DNA of 11,329 nucleotides from positions 1 through 11,329 of the forward strand of contig JAFVMP010000128.1 in the NCBI GenBank assembly GCA_017506845.1, read 5' to 3'. Origin of the DNA: Campylobacter sp. GTDB lineage: Bacteria; Campylobacterota; Campylobacteria; Campylobacterales; Campylobacteraceae. Positions 1 through 7,534 of the stretch are shown here, in pieces. The number at the start of each line of letters is the position of its first letter. Positions within the stretch are counted from its first letter, which is position 1. The position numbers were made by a program, and so were the translations under genes. The notes below the pieces were generated by a model. That model ran no database searches and was not told the DNA's origin. It saw nothing but the letters and a program-made list of their open reading frames with translations.

Positions 1-29
1 AACTTGCTAAGCTAAAGTCAAGCAAAAAA

Positions 30-131
30 GCAAATTACTACCTTGAGCTTTTGCGAATAGGTGGTTAATTTGCAAATTAACCACCTTAAAAGATTATATC
101 GCAAGCTCATAACTTTTAAAGTAGTAATTTG
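30..131. repeat. Long interrupted inverted repeat around a palindrome
   Basis: The outer arms are an 11-bp perfect inverted repeat, CAAATTACTAC at 31-41 and its complement at 121-131. Inside them is a second pair, TGAGCTT plus GCGA at 44-56 matching 99-109 with a two-base bulge. In the centre is the perfect palindrome at 60-85. The three nested pairs could fold into a branched hairpin or cruciform of about 100 bases. It lies downstream of the helicase gene and does not end in a T tract, so a simple terminator is not the best reading. A replication origin, a recombination or transfer site, or a structured RNA are all possible; the sequence does not decide. Confidence 0.6.
60..85. repeat. Perfect 26-bp palindrome
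   Basis: The half-site GGTGGTTAATTTG (60-72) is followed directly by its exact complement (73-85), with no spacer. As single-stranded DNA or RNA it would form a strong hairpin. As duplex it is a symmetric protein-binding site candidate. The last bases plus flank, AACCACCTTAAAA at 79-91, also occur at 2761-2773 at the 5' edge of the tRNA-Phe gene. Confidence 0.85.
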
Positions 132-143
132 TACTGCGTAGCT

Positions 144-179
144 ACTTAAGATAAGCTCACAAGTTCGCTTAACTTAAGT
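144..179. repeat. 13-bp inverted repeat overlapping the helicase stop codon
   Basis: ACTTAAGATAAGC at 144-156 pairs with GCTTAACTTAAGT at 167-179 with one mismatch, leaving a 10-base loop. The right arm covers the stop codon of the helicase gene (174-176). It could act as a weak 3' hairpin for that message, but no T run follows on the minus strand. It may belong with the palindrome cluster at 30-131. Confidence 0.55.
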
Positions 180-1187
180 CAATGGATAATAAATACAACT
201 ATTTCTAATATTTCCAGTAGAAATTCGGTATAATTTTCCTGCAAAATGATTTAGCAATTTCAACATTGAATTTGCTCCACATATTTCAGTTTCATCTGTT
301 GCGGCTAATCTTTTTACTCTTTTGAGTAGATCTGTTTGCGTTATTCCATTTGGATGATCTAGAATAACTTCTTTAATATACTCTAAAGCTTGGCTCTGTT
401 TTTCATTTAATGAGTGTAAAATAAAGTCTTCAAATTTAATACTTAAATTATCTGTATCTATAATAATCGCTTGGGGTTGCGTATCATCTCTTTGTTTCAT
501 TGGCTCTAGCGTAGTAATCAAACGATTATCTGTTCTACTTATCTTTTTAACAAAATAAGCTTCATCACAACTATCAAAAAACGCCGTTGCACCTTTATAG
601 GCTTTATTATTTTCCCCAGTAAAATCTTGCTTACTTTGATGATTTAAAAACCAAACACCAGCATAATAATTTCTCATCTTTTGCATTGCATTAAGTGTAG
701 GCATAACATCATTATCAACACTCATTGAGCCTTTGATAAAATTTCGTATACTATCAAATATAATAAGTGTATCGTTATTGCTATCACTAGCATTCTCTGA
801 TAATTTGCGTATAACTTCACTATAAATAAAATCTTGTGTAGCCTTCTTAGATGTACTAATATATTTTAAGCTTTCACCATATTTAATAAGCAGTCTTTCT
901 AATCCACGGCTCTTAAGCGTTCCTAAGCCGTTATCCATATCAATATAAATTATCTTATTAATCAGTTTGTTTTCTAATATATAGCAAGCCAAATATAAGG
1001 TTGTTATGCTCTTGCCTTGACCTGGCATAGCATAAAGACTAATCAATTTATGCTTCTCAGCAAAGCCATTTATAAGCCATTTTGGGATATAATCCGCAAT
1101 ATCTTTCGGTTGTAGCACCAAATTTGAGTTTTCAATGTTGAATTTTTCAAATTTTGGTGTTACTTTTTCTTTATCTAAAGTTTTCAT
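174..1187 (-). CDS. RepA/DnaB-like P-loop ATPase (probable replicative helicase of the element)
   Basis: A 337-residue protein of the RecA-fold ATPase class (AAA_25/RepA-like hexameric helicases). Seen: a Walker A motif AMPGQGKS at residues 53-60, an acidic strand IIYIDMDNG at 79-87, a Walker B strand LIIFD at 141-145, and LNHQSK at 181-186 in the position of the sensor His/Gln motif. The C-terminal part (about 262-337) looks like a winged-helix domain (ITQTDLLKRVKRL). The start is supported by AAAGGAG six bases before the ATG. It begins 14 bases after the integrase stop and is probably cotranscribed with it. Inferred role: unwinding DNA at the element's own origin, or another DNA transaction of the excised form. 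No primase or Rep nuclease motif is seen. A RadA-like or regulatory ATPase cannot be excluded. No transmembrane segment or signal peptide is apparent. Confidence 0.72.
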   Translation of the reverse strand: MKTLDKEKVTPKFEKFNIENSNLVLQPKDIADYIPKWLINGFAEKHKLISLYAMPGQGKSITTLYLACYILENKLINKIIYIDMDNGLGTLKSRGLERLLIKYGESLKYISTSKKATQDFIYSEVIRKLSENASDSNNDTLIIFDSIRNFIKGSMSVDNDVMPTLNAMQKMRNYYAGVWFLNHQSKQDFTGENNKAYKGATAFFDSCDEAYFVKKISRTDNRLITTLEPMKQRDDTQPQAIIIDTDNLSIKFEDFILHSLNEKQSQALEYIKEVILDHPNGITQTDLLKRVKRLAATDETEICGANSMLKLLNHFAGKLYRISTGNIRNSCIYYPLT

Positions 1188-1201
1188 ACTATCTCCTTTT
1201 A

Positions 1202-2482
1202 TTAAAACGGTTCTAATCTATTTAAATAATCCCCATACCACTGCATTAGGTTTTCTAGTTGTTCTTTTGTGCTTTTGCTTCTTTCATATGCGAATTTAAT
1301 CATATCACTCTCTTTGTGTGCTAGTGCTGTCTCTATAACTTCATCACTTATACCTATTTTTAAAAGATCTGCTTTATTTCTTGAACATATGGTTCTAAAA
1401 GTAGCCCTAAATCCGTGAGATGTAGCCAAGCCCTTATACTTGCCACCATTGAGCTTTATAATTGCTTTATTAAGGCTATCTTTGTGTATATGACCCTCTT
1501 TATTGAATGCAGGAAATACAAAACCATTATCCATAATACAAAAGTTCTTTTGCTCGTTTAAAATGTCGATTGCGTAAGAATTTAGAGCGATTTGATGGAG
1601 ATAGCCCATTTTCATCTCTTGAGCTGGTATAGTCCAAGTTTTTTCATTTAAATTTACATATTCCCATCTGATACTAGCCGTATTAATAGGTCGATTTACG
1701 CAAAGAATTTGTAGATAGATAGCTCTTTTGGTTTGTAAATCCATTCTGCCATCACATTTTAAATCGTGCAAAAATTGAGCTAATAACTTATCATCGATTA
1801 TTGCTGGTAATCTACTATCAATTCCGTGCTTATGTTTATAATTGCGAGATGTAGGAAATTCGCTATGCAAAGCAGATACAAAATTTTTATCGATATACTT
1901 ATCTCTTTCTGCTATTGTAAAAACTTCGTTGATATTGTCGATTAAACGATGAATGGTCTCAAGTCTGTTTTTAGTCGGATCATATGGATTGAAAATAGCA
2001 CTTAATATCTCTTTTATTTGGCTATATTTTATCTCTTTTACATCCATTTTTCCAAAGGATGGTAAAAAATATTTTTGATGTCTAATGACTACTTTTTTAA
2101 GATAGCTCTCTTTTTTACCATTTTTACGCTTATGTTCTATTATGCTATAAAAAAGATTTTCATATGTATATTTTCTATCTTGAGTATCTTTAAGAGTTTC
2201 AAAAGTAGTATCGCCGTTATTTAGATCCCTTAATATTTGAATGGCTTTAGCTCTAGCCATTTGAGTGGTAAAAATACTCTCACGCCACTCTCCAATTTTA
2301 TAAAACTTATCTTTTTTAGAAATTTCATCTTTATATCTAAGCGAAAAAGTTTTATTTCCTTTAGGGCTGACTAATATGTATAGCTCTTTTGGATTGCCAA
2401 CAACTTTTTTATACTGCGTAGATCTTGCTACAAGATTTTTGATATCTCTATCTTGTAGATATTTTTTTGCAATATTACTCAT
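1202..2482 (-). CDS. P4-type tyrosine integrase
   Basis: This gene encodes a site-specific recombinase of 426 residues that catalyses integration and excision of the element. Seen: an N-terminal arm-DNA-binding region of the DUF4102 kind (about residues 20-90, including LYILVSPKGNKTFSLRY and a following GEW...AR segment), a helical core-binding domain (about 105-210), and a C-terminal catalytic domain. The catalytic residues are all present: Arg264 (CVNRP), Lys291 (EMKM), His356 and Arg359 (SHGFR), His389 (AHKES) and the nucleophile Tyr399 (FAYERS). An upstream ATG at 2503 is in frame, but the ATG at 2482 has AAGG six bases before it while the upstream one has only a distant site, so 2482 is preferred. 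It lies just beyond the tRNA-Phe 3' end and upstream of the helicase gene in a likely two-gene operon. There is no sign of frameshift or truncation, so the enzyme is probably active. Confidence 0.93.
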   Translation of the reverse strand: MSNIAKKYLQDRDIKNLVARSTQYKKVVGNPKELYILVSPKGNKTFSLRYKDEISKKDKFYKIGEWRESIFTTQMARAKAIQILRDLNNGDTTFETLKDTQDRKYTYENLFYSIIEHKRKNGKKESYLKKVVIRHQKYFLPSFGKMDVKEIKYSQIKEILSAIFNPYDPTKNRLETIHRLIDNINEVFTIAERDKYIDKNFVSALHSEFPTSRNYKHKHGIDSRLPAIIDDKLLAQFLHDLKCDGRMDLQTKRAIYLQILCVNRPINTASIRWEYVNLNEKTWTIPAQEMKMGYLHQIALNSYAIDILNEQKNFCIMDNGFVFPAFNKEGHIHKDSLNKAIIKLNGGKYKGLATSHGFRATFRTICSRNKADLLKIGISDEVIETALAHKESDMIKFAYERSKSTKEQLENLMQWYGDYLNRLEPF

Positions 2483-2486
2483 TTTT

Positions 2487-2557
2487 TTCCTTATTAGGTT
2501 CATATTTTTTGAGCAATTTTTCCTTAACGATTAAAAGTTCCCTAATTAATTCCTTAA
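2487..2557 (-). repeat. Short direct repeats TTAAGGAA upstream of the integrase
   Basis: On the minus strand the octamer TTAAGGAA occurs at 2550-2557 and 2520-2527, with variants TTAGGGAA at 2538-2545 and AATAAGGAA ending at 2487. They could be arm-type integrase or excisionase sites, or operator half-sites. The most gene-proximal copy is also the integrase ribosome binding site, and the AAGGA core resembles a ribosome binding site in general, so part of the pattern may have that cause. Confidence 0.4.
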
Positions 2558-2581
2558 TAGATTTGCAATAAAATCAATCAA
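2554..2581 (-). promoter_or_regulatory. Candidate integrase promoter
   Basis: On the minus strand TTGATT (2581-2576) and TATTAA (2559-2554) are separated by 16 bases, an acceptable -35/-10 pair about 75 bases before the integrase start. The -10 overlaps the first TTAAGGAA repeat, which would allow autoregulation. The rest of the 2504-2688 gap is AT-rich without another gene or a clear terminator for the tRNA, so read-through from the tRNA promoter is also possible. Confidence 0.35.
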
Positions 2582-2688
2582 AATGAATTAAAAGTAATCA
2601 AATGCAAAAGAACAATGCTCCCAAAGTTTGAAAATAAGGGAAAAAATTGAAAAATTTAAATTGAAATAAAATGAATGAAAAGAATAGA

Positions 2689-2764
2689 TGGTGGTTAGAG
2701 GCAGAATCGAACTGCCGACACGCAGATTTTCAGTCTGCTGCTCTACCGACTGAGCTATCCAACC
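2689..2764 (-). tRNA. tRNA-Phe (GAA)
   Basis: A 76-base cloverleaf on the minus strand. The acceptor stem is GGTTGGA with TCTAACC (one G-T pair), followed by the discriminator A and an encoded CCA at 2691-2689. The D arm starts GCTCAGTCGGTAGAGC, the anticodon loop is CTGAAAATC with anticodon GAA, and the T loop contains TTCGATT. It delivers phenylalanine to UUU/UUC codons. Its 3' end faces the integrase, making it the likely integration target, and it is not damaged by the insertion. A TATAAT box lies 19 bases upstream. Confidence 0.97.
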
Positions 2765-2783
2765 ACCTTAAAAATGAGTTGTA

Positions 2784-2789
2784 ATTATA
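2784..2789 (-). promoter_or_regulatory. -10 box of tRNA-Phe
   Basis: The minus strand reads TATAAT here, 19 bases before the first base of the tRNA, a normal distance for a short 5' leader. No good -35 is seen, as is common in Campylobacter. The tRNA may also be reached by read-through from murD, since there is no hairpin between them. Confidence 0.55.
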
Positions 2790-2837
2790 CCTCTTTAAAA
2801 CTTAAATATAGATAAAATTCTACTCAAATTTAATAAT

Positions 2838-4040
2838 TTATATAATTTTTGCTATAAATTCTTTAAATTTATCTCCACGATGTGCATATGAACTAAACTG
2901 ATCTAAACTAGCACACGCTGGACTAAGCAAAGCAACATCGTCTATATTCATCTCTTTATCTATCAAATTTACAGCATTATAAAGCTCTTTAGCATTAAAT
3001 ACTTTAGCACCAAATTTATTGCTCATCTTTTCTATATCATCACAATTTGAGCCAATAGCATAGATTGTAGCGCCTTGCTTAGCAGCTGTAGCGACTACTT
3101 TTTCTATACTCACGCCCTTATCATCGCCACCTAATATAATATGAATCTTAGACCCCTCATATCTGGCTAAGGCTTGAAGGCTTGCGTCTATATTTGTAGC
3201 TTTAGTATCATTGACCCATAATCTACCTTTGGCGTCCTTTAACTCTTCAAGCTTGTGAGGCTCAATGATAAATTTATTAAGCAGATCAATGCTACAACGA
3301 CTAAATATTATACTCTCAATACAAAGCGCCATAATCGCATCCATCAAAAATGGAACCCTAAAATCAATCCTACCAATATCTATACTAAATTTATTAGCCA
3401 GATCAATCTCATCATCATAAGATATTATCTTAGCATATGATTTTACTGATTTTTCATACTCTTTAGGAATAATTGCTACACTGCCTTCTTTCATCATTGA
3501 TAATGGCTTTAACTTAGCATTTATATACTCTTTAGCACTTCCATGCCAGCTTATATGATCATCGCTAATAGGTAGTAACGCATATATATCAGGTGTTGCA
3601 AATTTCGTATAATGCATAGTAAAAGAGCTAGTCTCTAAAATCCAAATTTTAGCCCCTTTACCTACTAATTCACCAAGTGGAATACCTACATTACCACCCA
3701 TTATAGCACCACGATCTTTTAATAAATGCTCAGTCATTTTAGTTGTTGTAGTTTTACCATTGGTTCCACTAATCCAAATGCTTTTTGGAGTATAATTTCT
3801 AAAATAATCATACTCGCTAATTAAATTTTTAGCATTTTTTATTAGTTGGTGAGATGGCGGAAATCCTGGACTTGGGATCTCTAATTCACTAATATTTGGA
3901 TCAAATTTATCCACGGGCAATAGAGCATTTCCATACTCATCACTACCTGCTATTTTAAATTTATCATCATAAATATTCCAGCCACCACTTTTAGCTATAG
4001 ATTCTGTGGTTTTAGCATATCCAAATAGAGATTTTACCAT
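2838..4040 (-). CDS. murD: UDP-N-acetylmuramoyl-L-alanine--D-glutamate ligase MurD
   Basis: A cytoplasmic Mur ligase that adds D-glutamate to UDP-MurNAc-L-Ala using ATP, the second amino acid step of peptidoglycan precursor synthesis. Seen in the 400 residues: an N-terminal nucleotide-binding region (FGYAKTTESIAK), the ATP loop GTNGKTTTT at 92-100, GNVGIPLGE at 117-124, ETSSF at 136-140, a DDHISWHG segment at 160-167 followed by the probable carbamylated lysine in NAKLK (Lys176), NDTKATN at 277-283, and the C-terminal SPACASLDQF at 373-382. It is somewhat shorter than the E. coli enzyme (about 438), mainly in the N-terminal domain. The start codon is four bases after the mraY stop, and its AAGG ribosome binding site lies in the last mraY codons, so the two are probably translationally coupled. 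Confidence 0.95.
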   Translation of the reverse strand: MVKSLFGYAKTTESIAKSGGWNIYDDKFKIAGSDEYGNALLPVDKFDPNISELEIPSPGFPPSHQLIKNAKNLISEYDYFRNYTPKSIWISGTNGKTTTTKMTEHLLKDRGAIMGGNVGIPLGELVGKGAKIWILETSSFTMHYTKFATPDIYALLPISDDHISWHGSAKEYINAKLKPLSMMKEGSVAIIPKEYEKSVKSYAKIISYDDEIDLANKFSIDIGRIDFRVPFLMDAIMALCIESIIFSRCSIDLLNKFIIEPHKLEELKDAKGRLWVNDTKATNIDASLQALARYEGSKIHIILGGDDKGVSIEKVVATAAKQGATIYAIGSNCDDIEKMSNKFGAKVFNAKELYNAVNLIDKEMNIDDVALLSPACASLDQFSSYAHRGDKFKEFIAKII

Positions 4041-4044
4041 ATTT

Positions 4045-5109
4045 TTACCTTAATTTTAAAGCTATTAAAGCAATTAAATTTGCCACCAAAGCTATCATCC
4101 AAAATCTTACAATAATCTTATTTTCACTCCAGCCTTTCATCTCAAAATGATGATGTAAAGGCGCCATTAAAAATACTCTTTTTTTTCTAATCTTAAAGCT
4201 ACCAACTTGCAAAATTACAGAGAGCGTCTCAACCACAAATACAAACCCGATTATAATGAGTAGTAACTCATTTTTTGTTACAATTCCCATATATCCTATA
4301 AAAGCACCCACGCTAAGACTCCCACTATCACCCATAAAAACTTCAGCCGGATAGCAATTAAACCACAAAAACCCAAAAAGCGCCCCAATAACAGCAGTAA
4401 CTAAGATCACAACTTCGCCTAAATTTACCACCTTAGGTAACAATAAATAAGAGCTATAAACTGCATTTCCCATCAAATAAGCAAATATCCCAAGACTAAC
4501 TAATCCAAAAATCGAAGGCACACTAGCAAGTCCATCTAATCCATCTGTTAAATTTACTGCATTAGATGCTGAAGTAAGTACCAAAACCCAAAATAATATT
4601 GCAAAAATAGATATATCTAAAATCGCATGCTTATAAAATGGAAAATAAAATAAAGAATCAAGTCCGCTAAAAAAATATAAAAGCACAGCAGCTATCACGC
4701 CAAGCCCGATCTGAAAAGCAAATTTAACCCTAGCGTGCAAACCAGCGTGATTTTGGCGACCAACTATCTTGCTATAATCATCATAAAAACCAAGCAGACA
4801 AAATCCACTCAAAACAAAAAGCCCAATAAGCACAAAAGCATTGCTTAAATTTGCACTAAAAAGTGTAGCCACTACAGCACAAATAACAAAAATAACACCG
4901 CCCATTGTCGGAGTTTTGCCTTTTTGCTGATGAGATTGCGGAGCTAGCTCATATATAGGCTGATTGGCATTTTTAACTCTTGCCCAAGCTATAAATTTAG
5001 GCATAAAAAACAGAGTTAAAACAAAAGCTAAAAAAAAGCTAATCCCAGCACGAACGCTAATATAACTAAAAAAATTAAATTCAAAAATTTCATAAATATA
5101 ATAAAACAC
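4045..5109 (-). CDS. mraY: Phospho-N-acetylmuramoyl-pentapeptide transferase MraY
   Basis: An integral inner-membrane enzyme that transfers phospho-MurNAc-pentapeptide from UDP to undecaprenyl phosphate, forming lipid I. Seen: about ten hydrophobic segments, the [10 protein letters not shown] loop, the Asp pair in FYDDYSK, the [13 protein letters not shown] loop, FMGDSGSLS, and the cytoplasmic PLHHHFE motif. All are hallmarks of MraY rather than of the related WecA group. The reading frame opens with adjacent TTG (5112) and GTG (5109). AGGA is six bases before GTG but only three before TTG, so GTG is chosen, giving 354 residues; the difference is a single codon. It is first in a two-gene unit with murD. 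Length is normal for the family. Confidence 0.95.
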   Translation of the reverse strand: MFYYIYEIFEFNFFSYISVRAGISFFLAFVLTLFFMPKFIAWARVKNANQPIYELAPQSHQQKGKTPTMGGVIFVICAVVATLFSANLSNAFVLIGLFVLSGFCLLGFYDDYSKIVGRQNHAGLHARVKFAFQIGLGVIAAVLLYFFSGLDSLFYFPFYKHAILDISIFAILFWVLVLTSASNAVNLTDGLDGLASVPSIFGLVSLGIFAYLMGNAVYSSYLLLPKVVNLGEVVILVTAVIGALFGFLWFNCYPAEVFMGDSGSLSVGAFIGYMGIVTKNELLLIIIGFVFVVETLSVILQVGSFKIRKKRVFLMAPLHHHFEMKGWSENKIIVRFWMIALVANLIALIALKLR

Positions 5110-5138
5110 CAAAAATCCTAAGATAAATTTAGAATAAG

Positions 5139-5144
5139 ATTATA
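5139..5144 (-). promoter_or_regulatory. Candidate mraY -10 box
   Basis: The minus strand reads TATAAT about 30 bases before the mraY start codon in the 147-bp divergent gap shared with gpmI. There is no clear -35. It would drive the mraY-murD unit. Confidence 0.45.
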
Positions 5145-5194
5145 TAAATTTTTGATAATAATTGGGTAAATTTATTGAAAAACTTTCAAAAAAT

Positions 5195-5200
5195 TATAAT
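5195..5200 (+). promoter_or_regulatory. Candidate gpmI -10 box
   Basis: TATAAT on the plus strand, about 60 bases before the gpmI ATG. A second, weaker possibility is TAAAAT at 5230-5235. The flanks are very AT-rich, so such matches come easily and the choice is uncertain. Confidence 0.35.
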
Positions 5201-5259
5201 TATTTATAAATCAATGTTAAAATTGCGCCTAAAATATGCTTAAATAAGGACATAACCAA

Positions 5260-6723
5260 ATGAGCAAAAAAGCTATATTAGTAATCACTGATGGAATTGG
5301 ATATAATCCAAGCAGCGAATTTAATGCATTTAATGCTGCTAAAAAGCCAACATATGAGTGGTTAGAAGCAAATGCTGCTAAAAATTTATTAAAAACTAGC
5401 GGTCTAGCTGTGGGCTTGCCTGATGGGCAGATGGGCAATAGCGAAGTTGGCCATATGACTATTGGCAGTGGAAGAATCCTATATCAAAATTTAGTTAAGA
5501 TTGACAAAACAATAGAATCAGACAAATTAAAAGATAATCCAGAATTAAAAGAGCTACTAAATAAAGTAAATAGAGTCCATGTTATTGGCCTTTATAGTGA
5601 TGGTGGCGTACATTCACATATAAATCATTTTGATGCTATATGCCAAATTTGTATCGCAAATAAAAAAGAGGTTTATGCTCACCCTATCACTGATGGCCGT
5701 GATGTCAATCCAAAAACTGGAATAAATTTCATAAAATCTCTTCAAGATAAATTCACAGTTGCCTCAATCAGCGGTAGATTTTATGCAATGGATAGAGATA
5801 AAAGATGGGATAGAGTAGAAACTGCTTATAAAATAATAGCTCAAAATGAAAATTTACAAACAATAACTCCAGTCCAATATATGGAAAATTCATATCAAAA
5901 AGAGATATTTGATGAGTTTATAGAACCAGCTAGTTTTATAGATTTTGGTGGAATTAAAAAAGATGATGGAATAATCTTTATCAACTTTAGAAATGATAGA
6001 GCAAGGCAAATTTGTGCTGCTTTGGCTAGTGATGATTTTACTGAGTTTAATCGTCAAACTTACTGCAAAAATCTAATTACAATGACAAGCTATGATGATA
6101 AATTTAGCTTTCCTATAATGTTTAAAAATGATGATATTAAAGATACATTAGCTGATGTTATAGCAAAAAATGGATTAAGACAACTCCATACTGCCGAAAC
6201 CGAAAAATATGCTCATGTAACATTCTTTTTTAATGGCGGCAAAGAGGATCTTGTAGAAAATGAAACAAGAGTATTAATACCAAGTCCAAAAGTTAAAACA
6301 TATGATGAACAGCCAGCTATGAGCGCATATGAGGTAACTGATGCGGTGATAAAAGGCATAGAAAATGGGGTTGAATTTATAGTAGTAAATTATGCAAATG
6401 GCGATATGGTTGGCCATACTGGAAACTACGGCGCAGCTATAAAAGCAGTTGAAGCAGTTGATGAGTGCTTAGGTAAAGTGATTGCAAAAGCTAAAGAGTA
6501 TGGCTACTCATATATGCAAATTAGCGATCACGGAAACTGCGAAGCAATGCAAAGTAGCGATGGCGAACTACTAACTAATCACACAACATTTGATGTATTT
6601 AACTATGTAGTAGCTGATGGTGTAAACTCAATAGAATACGGCGGGCTAAGCAATGTAGCTCCAACAATACTAAAATTAATGGATTTAGAAATTCCAGAAG
6701 TTATGGATAAACCACTATTTTAA
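5260..6723 (+). CDS. gpmI: 2,3-bisphosphoglycerate-independent phosphoglycerate mutase
   Basis: A cytoplasmic metal-dependent (usually Mn2+) enzyme that interconverts 3- and 2-phosphoglycerate in glycolysis and gluconeogenesis, from the alkaline phosphatase superfamily. Seen in 487 residues: metal-binding Asp11 in VITDGIG, the phosphoserine nucleophile Ser61 in GQMGNSEVGHMTIGSG, SDGGVHSHINH at 113-123, TDGRDVNP at 144-151, GRFYAMDRDKRWDR at 172-185, and the C-terminal metal ligands in NYANGDMVGHTG and SDHGNCE. It is slightly shorter than the E. coli protein (about 514). AAGGA lies nine bases before the ATG. It is the first gene of the plus-strand series and is ten bases from fabG, so it probably shares a message with the lipid genes. 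Confidence 0.96.
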   Translation: MSKKAILVITDGIGYNPSSEFNAFNAAKKPTYEWLEANAAKNLLKTSGLAVGLPDGQMGNSEVGHMTIGSGRILYQNLVKIDKTIESDKLKDNPELKELLNKVNRVHVIGLYSDGGVHSHINHFDAICQICIANKKEVYAHPITDGRDVNPKTGINFIKSLQDKFTVASISGRFYAMDRDKRWDRVETAYKIIAQNENLQTITPVQYMENSYQKEIFDEFIEPASFIDFGGIKKDDGIIFINFRNDRARQICAALASDDFTEFNRQTYCKNLITMTSYDDKFSFPIMFKNDDIKDTLADVIAKNGLRQLHTAETEKYAHVTFFFNGGKEDLVENETRVLIPSPKVKTYDEQPAMSAYEVTDAVIKGIENGVEFIVVNYANGDMVGHTGNYGAAIKAVEAVDECLGKVIAKAKEYGYSYMQISDHGNCEAMQSSDGELLTNHTTFDVFNYVVADGVNSIEYGGLSNVAPTILKLMDLEIPEVMDKPLF

Positions 6724-6733
6724 AGGATGATAA

Positions 6734-7477
6734 ATGAAATTTAGCGGAAAAAATGTTTTAGTTACTGGTGCAAGCCGTGGAATCGGTGCTGAAATTTGTA
6801 AAGTTTTGGCTAGTTTTGGACTTAAAGTTTGGATAAATTACAGATCAAATCCTAAGCTTGCAGATGATTTAAAAGCTCAAATAGAAGCAGACGGCGGAAG
6901 TGCTGCTGTTGTTAAATTTGATGTGACAAATGAAGAGGATTTTATAGCAGCTATAAATCTAATTATTCAAAGCGATGGAGAGTTAAGCTATTTAGTAAAT
7001 AATGCTGGAATTACAAATGATAAACTATCTTTAAGAATGAGCGTAGATGATTTTAATAGCGTTATTGATGCAAATTTAAAAAGTGCGTTTATAGGTTGTA
7101 AAGAAGCGCTTAAAGTGATGAGTAAAAAACGCTTTGGTTCAGTTGTCAATGTAGCTTCAATAGTTGGTGAAATGGGAAATGCAGGCCAAACAAACTACTC
7201 AGCAAGCAAAGGCGGAATGATAGCGATGAGTAAAAGCTTTGCCAAAGAAGGTGCCAGTAGAAATGTACGCTTTAATAGTGTAACTCCAGGTTTTATAGCC
7301 ACTGATATGACTGATGCTTTAAGCGATGAAATTAAGGCAAACTACTCAGCAAATATTCCATTAAAAAGATTTGGAGAAGCTAAAGAGGTAGCCACAGCAA
7401 TAGCGTTCTTGCTAAGCGATTATGCAAGCTACATCACAGGCGATACCCTTAAAATCAATGGTGGCTTATATATGTAG
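6734..7477 (+). CDS. fabG: 3-oxoacyl-[acyl-carrier-protein] reductase FabG
   Basis: A short-chain dehydrogenase that uses NADPH to reduce 3-oxoacyl-ACP to 3-hydroxyacyl-ACP, the first reduction in each fatty acid elongation round. Seen in 247 residues: the nucleotide-binding TGASRGIG at 11-18, NNAG at 89-92, and the catalytic set Asn114, Ser142, Tyr155 and Lys159 (YSASKGG), followed by PGFIATDMT, which is typical of FabG. The ATG is preceded by AAGGA overlapping the gpmI stop region, giving a ten-base gap. The acpP and fabF neighbours make FabG much more likely than another member of this large family. Confidence 0.93.
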   Translation: MKFSGKNVLVTGASRGIGAEICKVLASFGLKVWINYRSNPKLADDLKAQIEADGGSAAVVKFDVTNEEDFIAAINLIIQSDGELSYLVNNAGITNDKLSLRMSVDDFNSVIDANLKSAFIGCKEALKVMSKKRFGSVVNVASIVGEMGNAGQTNYSASKGGMIAMSKSFAKEGASRNVRFNSVTPGFIATDMTDALSDEIKANYSANIPLKRFGEAKEVATAIAFLLSDYASYITGDTLKINGGLYM

Positions 7478-7494
7478 AAAACTTTAAGCCAAAT

Positions 7495-7500
7495 TATAGT
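7495..7500 (+). promoter_or_regulatory. Possible extra promoter for acpP
   Basis: TATAGT lies about 35 bases before acpP in a 57-bp AT-rich gap. An internal promoter here would fit the high demand for acyl carrier protein, but the match is a single hexamer without a -35. Confidence 0.25.
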
Positions 7501-7534
7501 AATATTACACTCATTTTTATTTTAGGAGAAAATT

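Larger units (their letters stand above)
1..2688. mobile_element. Right-hand end of a tRNA-Phe-integrated element (partial)
   Basis: Seen: a complete tyrosine integrase gene lies just beyond the 3' end of a tRNA-Phe gene, followed by a replication-type helicase gene and a palindrome cluster, all before the conserved chromosomal genes begin. Known: P4-type integrases usually insert elements into the 3' half of tRNA genes, with the integrase next to the tRNA. Inferred: the element runs leftward out of the window, and the crossover lies in or just beside the 3' part of the tRNA, which stays intact. The exact boundary near 2689 is not proven because the second attachment copy is not visible. No conjugation, phage structural or resistance gene is seen in this part. 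Confidence 0.72.

Noticed and set aside
55..91. Second attachment site (copy of the tRNA-Phe 3' end) near the left edge
   Set aside because: Only GGTGGTTA, about eight bases, matches the tRNA 3' end before the sequence departs. The adjoining T-arm and anticodon-arm sequence is absent, so it is not a convincing direct repeat; the real copy is probably outside the window.
2482..2503. Upstream in-frame ATG (2503) as integrase start
   Set aside because: Its nearest AAGGA is about 17 bases away, while the ATG at 2482 has one at ideal distance.
3255..3440. Plus-strand 61-codon open frame inside murD
   Set aside because: It lies fully within murD on the opposite strand, has low-complexity composition, and has no family resemblance.
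5229..5438. Minus-strand 69-codon open frame across the gpmI start
   Set aside because: It overlaps the well supported gpmI N-terminus, including the catalytic Asp and Ser region, and has no recognisable domain.
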